A DNA stretch of 64,000 nucleotides. It comes from Bromus sterilis. Lineage: Eukaryota > Streptophyta > Magnoliopsida > Poales > Poaceae. The stretch spans positions 428,228,270 to 428,292,269 of the forward strand of contig OX465595.1 in the NCBI GenBank assembly GCA_950022295.1. The letters are read 5' to 3'. Each line of letters opens with the position of its first letter. Positions within the stretch are counted from its first letter, which is position 1. This document shows positions 56,860 to 64,000 of the stretch, piece after piece. Below the pieces are notes generated by a model. It saw only the letters and a program-made list of their open reading frames with translations. It was not told the origin of the DNA and ran no database searches. The position numbers and the translations under genes are program-made.

Positions 56860-59055
56860 GTGTCACAACCCCAAGTTAGGTATGTGCTAGGGTTAGTAAG
56901 TCACTTTGCATCATGTGAAAATTTTCAAAAGAAATCATTGAAACCAAATTCAAAATCCAAATGGGAGAAGGAACACCCCCCAGATGAATTAATTCAAAAG
57001 GCCAGATAAAAATATTTTCCAAAAATTCATGATAGATTTTTGAAAAGTCTTATAAATGAGTGTGATCATTTTTAAAATGATTTGGAGTCAAACCCATGCT
57101 CATAGATTTTTCATATTCAAACAGTGCTTTGGAATTAAAGAAATACCCCTATTTGATTTAAAATTCAAATCATTTGAATTTTAAAAATGTTGAAACTTTA
57201 TGAGTGGCTAGTTTATATTATTATGAGGCCACATAAAAGTTTTCAGCATTTAATAAAATGGTTTGGTATTTTTTTATCAGAGCCAAAACAAATTACAGAA
57301 AAAAGAAAGGAAAGATTAAACAGAAAATAGAAAAGCTTACCTTGCGCCCACGGGCGAAGGCCCACCTTTCCAGCCGGCCCAGCCCAGCCTCCCCGCCTGG
57401 CGTCTTCCTCCCCACACCCCGAAGCTGCTCGGTGGAATGCATGCAGCACTCCACCGACGCCGCCGACGAGCCCGGCCACGCAGCTGCTTCCCCCTCGTCC
57501 TTATCGCGTTCCGTGGACGTCTGGACGACTCCACGACCCACTCTCCCCTCCCTCAGCTCACCCGTGCTCTCCCACTGCGAAACCCGACGACCACCGAGCG
57601 CCGCCGTCGCCATGACTCCGAGCCCACGCGGCCAGTAAGCTCCTCAAGGCAAGAAAAGGTGTCCGACGTGCTCCCCGACGACGACTACCTCCTCTGGCAG
57701 AAGGAATCGAGCCCCGGAGCTGTGTAGCCGACATCCCCTTCTTCGTCTTCGCCTCTGGCCGCCGTGCGCCATCGACGAATTCATCACCGTCAGGACAACC
57801 CCGACCTCGCCGTCGCGTTCTTTACAACCGTGGTGAGCAGGCGCATCGATCCCCTCTGTTTTCCCCTTCCATTTCATCCTCTACCCCGAGCTGCCATGAG
57901 AGCCGAAGCATGACGCCGCCATGGTTGACGTTGAGGTCGCCCCAGTGCTCCATTGACTCAACCATTGCGCGCATCATCATCCTGGCGATCTTGTGCGTCG
58001 AACGAGCCCCCTTTTGCCTCGCCCCGTGCCTTCTTTGCGAGTTTAGCTCCAAGCCGTAGCTCCGGTCGCCGCCGCGGTCGAAGCTGCCGTCGTCTGTGAC
58101 CTCCCCGGCGACGTGCAGGTGGTGCTACCGATGCGGCTCATCGCGGGCTCTCGTTTGGTGGTCCTAGCACAAAGAATGGAGGCCAGGAGGAGGAGATAGC
58201 GCAGCGCCACCACGTTCTGGTCGCCGGCGGTTAGCCGCCGGCCTGTCAGATTAGCCACGGGCTAATCACCCCTCTAATGACCCCCTGAGCCGATGGCATG
58301 TGGGCCCAACCACTCTAATCCCCCCCCCCGGTTAAGCTAAAATTAAATCAAACCGTTTTAATTAAACAGTGAGAGGCTGACCAGTGGGTCCCAGCAGTCA
58401 GTGGACCCCTGACGTCATGCTGATGTCACAGTGACGCAGTAAACCTTTTCGAGAGATTATTTGAATTAAAGAAATTCCAGAAAATACCCCAAACTTTGGA
58501 AATTCATAGAAAATTCATACTAACTCCAAATTGGACAAATAATATATGAAAAATGATCAGGAGAAAATTATCTATCCAAATATGCAACTTTCAACTATGT
58601 TTGAGTTGATTTTAAAATGGGATCAGTAGCATTTGTAATTTGGTTTATTTGGATTTAATTCAAATTCAAATCAAATTAATTTGCAACTTGGACCATGGAT
58701 TTAAGCTACAATTCAACCACACTTCAGAGGCATATCATACACTTTTGAAGTTGTTTCAAAATGATCAAACCATGTCACATGTAACTTGTTTAAGTTTGAA
58801 TTCAAATGTGGAGTTTGAATTTGCATTTCAAAATGCAATATACTCCATTTAAATGGAATTGTCTCACACATCAAAAACTTATACTTCAAGCTTTAACATT
58901 CAATCATGTGCTTGAGCATTGCATTCATATTGATTGCTACTTCGTGCTTTGTTTGTCGAGTAGAGGTGGAACCGGAGCAAGAGGTCACCCCCTTCGTTGA
59001 AGACCCCAAACCCGAACCTCGTCAGCAAGGCAAGCAACCCCCCATTGATCATGTC

Positions 59056-59063
59056 TATAAAAT
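59056..59063 (+). promoter_or_regulatory. LTR TATA box of the plus-strand element
   Basis: TATAAAAT in CTATAAAATCCCAC, the likely promoter driving the element's genomic RNA. Confidence 0.6.
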
Positions 59064-60407
59064 CCCACTTCCCTCTCATGTCTCGCTTATGCATTGTTTA
59101 GGATGATTACCATGCTACGTTTCTACCGCATAGATGAACCCATTCCTTTGCATGACCTATCATTTTGTCACAGTAGTAAGCAAACCACAATCCTAGCAAA
59201 TGTAGGAGTTGGTTGATATCATGTGGCCCCTGCAATGTTACTGCTTATCGCATGCTTAGTATGTTACTATGTTGTTACTGTGATGTGAGTCGGGATGGGA
59301 ATGATCATGTTGATGATGGTAGAAAAGTGTTGGTGAATCAACCCTAATACAAGGTGAACGATGAGAGGCTGTGTAGGAGTACACAGTGGGTTGTCTCGTT
59401 GAACACCGCCCTAGTACGAGTTCTTGTGTGGTGATCCAAGATGAAGAGTACAACCACACATTGGGCTCACTGACCCCTCTCAGCTTACTAACTCATCCCC
59501 TTCGGTGTCCAGATGTCGCAATAGTTCGGAGTTCTGGTAGGTTTGTGGCCTGGCTGCCAAGTGAGAGAATGGCTCAACCGAGACCGGCTTCTGCACCACG
59601 CACACATCATCTGGGTCCACTTCGGTAAACCGGCCGGGTTCACGATAGTGGTAGCCAACCCAGGTAGGCGACTCTCTTGGACTAGATCGGCTATGAGGTA
59701 ACAGTTGTGGTGAGCATCCTCGCCGGCACCCCTTGAATGGTGTCGAAATCAAAGGCGGTAACCGATGGTCATGTGTGTGTAGCGATACACCCCTGCAGGG
59801 TTAACAAAACTATTCGAATAGCCGCGTCCGCAGTTATGGACTGCTTGGAAAGCTTAGCTTGATTATTAGACAACTTGAACTGGATACTTCTAAAACACAC
59901 CAAGATAAGTGTGAGTGCTATGGCGTGCTTTCTCGTGGGGAAGTCGAGGAAGGCACCATGGTGGTGTAATTGGTTGGTGAAAGTAGTGGACTCGTGTACG
60001 CTTCTTACCTCAAGTCTGGTACTCGTAGTTCAGGACTAGCCAAGTCAAAGCTGGCACTTCTGCAAGTGAAACCCCACCTCCTTTTACCTTGATACATGTG
60101 CATGAGTAGTATAGCTCCTATGTAAGTCTTGCTGAGTACGACTTTGTACTCACGTTTGCTTAATCTATGTTTTAGATGAAACCATTGACCCCGAAGGTGG
60201 CTTCTTTATCGAGCTGGACGACTGAAGATCAAGCAAGTCTAGTCCCAGTCAGACGACTGGTTCCCTCGTGGAGGGCTTTGTGTTTGAATAAGGCTTCTTA
60301 AGCCATTTGTTAAACTTGTCTGTACTCAGACATAATTTGCTTCCGCTTTGTGTTGTAATGTTGGATCACATGCTTGTGATCTCTGTGTGCACTCTATAAG
60401 AGTTATG

Positions 60408-60413
60408 AATAAA
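60408..60413 (+). terminator. LTR polyadenylation signal
   Basis: AATAAA at the same relative position as in the LTR at 1947. Confidence 0.45.
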
Positions 60414-60957
60414 ATGTATACTTTGTAGAGAATTGCAATGGTACCTGCTGTTCATACAAGGCATGTGTGTTGCGTGTATGTTATATCATGCATGTCTTTG
60501 TATGGGTTTTCGAGACCTTAGTTGTGATCTGGTTGGCGGTCATTCATACACCAAGTGGCCCTTAGATGTGCGCAGCTTGGGGCATCGCGATGCGGTTGCT
60601 TGAGACTCCGTCTCGTGCACACTTTGTGGTATGATTGAGCCCGCACTAGACCCCGACTAAGTGATCGGGCTGGAGTAAGTCTATGTAAGAGTTATGAGAT
60701 AGTCGATAGTATGGTTGAGGCGACTTGTCTTTGAATATGGGAGTTCGTCACCCATATCATTAGACTTGTGTGCGGACGATGAGGACCCAGCTCAGTTGAT
60801 CATCCGGCCTAGATGGGATGCCCCTCACGTACGATGCTTTCCGAGAACGTTCTGTGCTTGGCCTTGTCTGCTTAGACAAGTGGGTACGGTTCTCGGCTCT
60901 CCATATGACTATGTCTTAACTGGACTTGCATACGCTAACCCCGGGTCCCGACAGACT

Positions 60958-60969
60958 TGGTATCAGAGC
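60958..60969 (+). promoter_or_regulatory. Primer-binding site (tRNA-Met)
   Basis: TGGTATCAGAGC begins four bases after the LTR and matches the initiator tRNA-Met 3' end complement used by plant Ty3/gypsy elements. Confidence 0.92.
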
Positions 60970-61371
60970 AGGACTGACTGTAGGACTAGTAGCCTTGGCC
61001 GAAGTTGAGTCTAGCTTGCTATAGTTATATAGTTACTCTGGGTATATAAGGGAATAACGTAAGGCTTCATTTTTCTCCTTACCCTCTTCGTTCTGAGTTC
61101 TGAGTCACCCTCATCTTATTCTACGGGAAGATAGGACTAGGCTCTCCTCTGTCTGATTAGAACATCTCGTTGATTGCTTCCTTATAGCCATAGGAAGTTT
61201 GTGTTCGGTTCGTTAGAGTTGTTATGCTTCCTGATTATTACATCGTATGTAAGTGTTGTTTCTATATTGCGAGAAAAGACATTTCTTACAATTACAGCCG
61301 TTATGCTGCCCGAGTCATTCCAAGTTTCTTCATAATCTGATGCATTTGCAAACTCCTTCTTTCTGTTTCAG

Positions 61372-62151
61372 ATGGCAAGTCTTCCCCCTCGTCAGATTGT
61401 TCGTTTGACCCGGTGCCTCGATGTGCGTGGCCATCCCGCCACGTTGATCGAGATGATGTCCTATGTGGGATATCGATGGTATCCTGAGTACACCGTCGAG
61501 GAGCAGTTCCACGACTTCAACCAGACTCAATACCACTGCATTGTCAAGATCTACCCGCACCACAATGGAGTCACTCAGCCTATCCACTTTGGACATGGCA
61601 TTGGCATGACTGAGAACATGGCTGTGCAGGATGCTGCATACTCATGTATTACACTACTGAGAGAGGAGCACACTATGCTGAGAGAGACATCATTCCGCTA
61701 TATCCCTGCTGCACTTCCAGGAGAAGAGGGATATTACACCGGACTCTACTCAGATCACTCCGCAGAGGACCCAGCACTTCAGATGACTGCTAGGTATGCT
61801 AGTGATCGAGATCGTGATGCACGTGCCCTTCGTTTCGAGCTTCACTCCACTCGTGCCCGTTTGTATCGAGCTTTGACACTCTTGGCACCCTTCGTGAGTG
61901 TGGGATCAGTTGAGTATGATGCTATCTACCCTGTGAGGACACAGATGCCTTCTCGAGTTGCTTGGCCCGAGGTTGGAGGCATTATTCCACCCCGTGGTCC
62001 TTTGCTTCCACCCTACGCTGGACCTAGACCTCATCCTTGCCCAAATGGATATCAGGGTCCACAAGCCTCCGTGTTTTCCGATGGCCACCTTCAGCTGCCG
62101 GGATACGCGGGTAACTTTTACGAGGACTACTATGGAGATGGAGATGTGTGA
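61372..62151 (+). CDS. Extra retrotransposon ORF upstream of gag, dsRNA-binding-like
   Basis: This 259-codon ORF lies between the primer site and gag and is not a gag, pol or env domain. Residues ~23-98 follow the alpha-beta-beta-beta-alpha order of a dsRNA-binding domain: a helix (TLIEMMSYVG), the strand motif YRWYPEYTVEEQF, a second strand (YHCIVKIYP), then FGHGIGMTENMAVQDAAYSC leading into a helix (ITLLREE). The GxRxPEYTV and GxG...AxxxAA positions match. The Lys pair that contacts RNA phosphates in classical domains is absent. The C-terminal third is Pro/Gly-rich and acidic at the end. The ATG follows CTTTCTGTTTCAG, a good splice-acceptor context. From memory, similar proteins occur in other cereal retrotransposons without an assigned role. 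RNA binding or silencing interference is inference. Confidence 0.85.
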   Translation: MASLPPRQIVRLTRCLDVRGHPATLIEMMSYVGYRWYPEYTVEEQFHDFNQTQYHCIVKIYPHHNGVTQPIHFGHGIGMTENMAVQDAAYSCITLLREEHTMLRETSFRYIPAALPGEEGYYTGLYSDHSAEDPALQMTARYASDRDRDARALRFELHSTRARLYRALTLLAPFVSVGSVEYDAIYPVRTQMPSRVAWPEVGGIIPPRGPLLPPYAGPRPHPCPNGYQGPQASVFSDGHLQLPGYAGNFYEDYYGDGDV

Positions 62152-62484
62152 GACCGCCTGTGGTCTTACCTTAGTGAGGAGGTAGTAGTATCTTAGTATA
62201 TTGTACGCAAGGTGTCTAAGTTCCAGAGGCTTAGATAAATAATGTGTAGGAAGTCAGAGTGCCTCTGAAGGATGTATCATCTTCATCACGTTTGTATTAG
62301 CTTGGTGCTTGTACTAAAACGATGTATGGTTTGTATGACAGCTTGTGAATATATGGCTTGTATACTTTTATCACCATGTTGTCAAGATGATTACTTCCTT
62401 TGCTCTGTAATCCTTCCAGTACCTCAATACCTTGTTTGGACTCTCCAAATCAACTCTGTTTGACTTTGGTTTTTCACCTTCAGG

Positions 62485-63726
62485 ATGTCTCACGGAACCC
62501 GTGGCCAAGTTGGTCGTAACCAAGGTCGTGGAAATGATCAGGAGGAAGACAACCTTCCACCCCCACCCACGATGGCTCAGGTTCTGATGGAAGTTGAGAG
62601 GAACCGCCGAGACTCTCACCACCTGTTGGAAGTCATTGCTCGCAACACCACTCAGCAGCGCAATGAGTTGGTGTCGTTGAACGACTTCATCCGGCTTCAT
62701 CCCCCGGTTTTCAGTTACTCCACCGAGCCCCTTGACGCCGATGACTGGCTTCGCAGCATCGAAAGGAAGCTCCAAGCAGGCCATGTTGCAGATGGCGACA
62801 AGGTCAACTATGCCACCTATCACCTTGAAGGTGCAGCTAGCTCTTGGTGGGAGAATTTTCTGAATATGCGTCCCGCTGGACCACCCACCACTTGGGAGGA
62901 ATTCTGCACTTCCTTCCGTGAGCACCACATTCCAAAGGGTCTTATGGACCGCAAGCGTGAGGAGTTCTGCAACCTCACCCAAGGCAGAAGGACTGTTGAT
63001 GAGTTTAGTCGTGAGTTCAACCGACTTGCTCGTTATGCTACTGAAGAAGTCTCCACCGACTCCAAGAAACAAGAGAGGTTCCGTCGTGGCCTCAACTCTG
63101 GACTTCGTCGTGAGCTCAATCTTCATGACTTTGCCACCTTCCAAGTCCTGGTCAACAAAGCCATCAAGGCCGAGGACATGAACACCCCCAACGACTTTCG
63201 CAAACACCCTAGAGATGACAGTTCATCCAGTTCTGGTTCCCAGAAGCGCAAGATCTGGATCCCAAACAGTATGTTCCGCCAGAACAACCCACCGAGGCCA
63301 TCCTTTGTGGCGCCTCGTCCACCAACCCAGTTCCACCCAACTCCACCAAACAACCCAGCCCCACGCACTGTTTTTGGAGCCTGTTACAAGTGTGGTCAAG
63401 CAGGCCACTATTCTCGTGAGTGTCCCCAGAACCAAATCCAGAATCAGAATGCTCCACCCCGTGCCGGAGGCAACAACAACAGTGGTCGTGGCAAGCCACC
63501 CCAGAAGGTCTACAACACCAAGCCCGCTCCTCCCGCTACTCGAGGACGTGTGAACCAGATTGCTGCCGAAGAAACTGACAACATCTCTGACGTCATTCTT
63601 GGTACGCTTCCAGTCAATTATGTTCCTACTTCCGTTCTTTTCGACCCAGGAGCATCTCATTCATTCTGTCGGAAAGTTATGCACTTCGTCATGAGTTATC
63701 CTTTGTTGAATTGTCTACCCCAATGA
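62485..63726 (+). CDS. gag: Gag with zinc knuckle, fused to start of protease, frameshifted
   Basis: The frame holds a retrotransposon gag domain at ~68-232 (WLRSIERKLQAG, SSWWENFL and WEEFCTSFREHH) and one CCHC knuckle CYKCGQAGHYSRECP (C300, C303, H308, C313). A basic Pro/Asn-rich linker follows, then the protease active-site segment LFDPGASHSF (~385-394), with Pro in place of the more usual Ser/Thr after Asp. Just after this the frame is lost: the family reading continues in another frame from about 63668, so the ORF ends at 63726 on foreign codons. Gag packages the RNA in virus-like particles. The ATG follows TTTTTCACCTTCAGG, again acceptor-like. Confidence 0.93.
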   Translation: MSHGTRGQVGRNQGRGNDQEEDNLPPPPTMAQVLMEVERNRRDSHHLLEVIARNTTQQRNELVSLNDFIRLHPPVFSYSTEPLDADDWLRSIERKLQAGHVADGDKVNYATYHLEGAASSWWENFLNMRPAGPPTTWEEFCTSFREHHIPKGLMDRKREEFCNLTQGRRTVDEFSREFNRLARYATEEVSTDSKKQERFRRGLNSGLRRELNLHDFATFQVLVNKAIKAEDMNTPNDFRKHPRDDSSSSSGSQKRKIWIPNSMFRQNNPPRPSFVAPRPPTQFHPTPPNNPAPRTVFGACYKCGQAGHYSRECPQNQIQNQNAPPRAGGNNNSGRGKPPQKVYNTKPAPPATRGRVNQIAAEETDNISDVILGTLPVNYVPTSVLFDPGASHSFCRKVMHFVMSYPLLNCLPQ

Positions 63727-64000
63727 TTATTCAAACTCCAGGGTCAAGATGGCAAACTACTAGAGTAAGCCATGGTAATCAAATTGCAATTGAGGGTTTA
63801 GTATTCCTTGCTTCACTCATAGCCCTCAAATCTTCAGACATTGATGTCATCCTTGGCATGGATTGGCTATCAAGACAGAATGCCTACCTGGATTGCAAAG
63901 GCAAATCAGTGAAACTCACCCACCCTTCAGGCAAGACCATCACTTATACCTCACCTAGAACAAGAACCCAGGTGCATTCTTTGAATGTACTTCCCCTTCC
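63668..64000 (+). pseudogene. Protease continuation, out of frame with gag, cut by window end
   Basis: The second frame reads on through SSDIDVILGMDWLSRQNAYL and SVKLTHPSGKTITYTS, the C-terminal half of a Ty3/gypsy aspartic protease with the ILGMDWL motif, and is open to the window edge. A one-base loss near 63668 best explains the switch. RT and the rest of pol should lie beyond 64000. Confidence 0.85.

Larger units (their letters stand above)
56861..60953 (+). mobile_element. 5' LTR of plus-strand Ty3/gypsy element
   Basis: This LTR starts TGTCACAACCCC, ends GGGTCCCGACA and is 4093 bp long. It is followed by a tRNA-Met primer site, so it is a 5' LTR with internal sequence continuing to the window end. 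It contains TATAAAAT at 59056, AATAAA at 60408 and a GC-rich block at 57330-58250. Its first ~150 bases hold an open frame (SQPQVRYVLG...) parallel to the pol tail of the minus-strand element. The 3' LTR and second target site lie outside the window. Confidence 0.95.

Overview
The window looks like intergenic, transposon-dominated chromatin of a large grass genome, most likely wheat or a close Triticeae relative. This rests on ~4.1-kb LTRs of a chromodomain-bearing Ty3/gypsy (Tekay/Del-like) family, deep nesting, PIF/Harbinger and LINE debris, and a few small monocot-type genes on isolated islands. No bacterial features, tRNA, rRNA or CRISPR array were seen. Family names are not assigned because no database could be searched.

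Layout. 1-23198 is a nest of one Ty3/gypsy family. The window opens inside an LTR (1-2492) sitting in a second LTR. That second LTR is split again by a minus-strand element with two LTRs (4437-16146, TSD CGACT) and by a solo LTR (16569-20649, TSD CCTTG). It also carries an internal tandem duplication with a scrambled junction near 20745. 23199-24831 is one copy of an unclassified ~1.6-kb repeat; its partner lies at 46558-48199. 25.9-27.4 kb holds a decayed PIF/Harbinger ORF1 and a LINE-type RNase H fragment. 27.4-34.3 kb holds another minus-strand LTR split by a 4.46-kb solo LTR (29256-33714, TSD GTCGA).

34.3-56 kb is the gene-bearing part. It contains a 45-codon ORF abutting an LTR end (34323), a secreted eight-cysteine alpha-hairpinin-like peptide gene (36292-36642), a ribose-phosphate pyrophosphokinase pseudogene (38225-39012), a PLAC8/plant-cadmium-resistance gene that has lost its core (48614-49083), and a two-domain heavy-metal-associated isoprenylated protein (HIPP) gene with an in-frame TAG at the end of exon 1 (53685-54909). 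Between these are a third LTR, satellite-like tandem arrays at 44.2-45.0, 50.1-51.1, 51.3-51.6 and 52.0-52.8 kb, a MITE and LINE ends. 56.0-56.86 kb holds a broken Harbinger transposase and a LINE ORF1 fragment.

56861 to the end is the 5' half of a plus-strand element of the same Ty3/gypsy family: LTR, tRNA-Met primer site, an extra 259-codon ORF, gag and the start of protease. The extra ORF resembles a double-stranded-RNA-binding fold and is the most unusual coding feature here. The minus-strand copy at 4437-16146 has lost this ORF, gag and protease. It keeps a long pol ORF, but with an Asp-to-Asn change in reverse transcriptase motif A, and that ORF runs into the 3' LTR.
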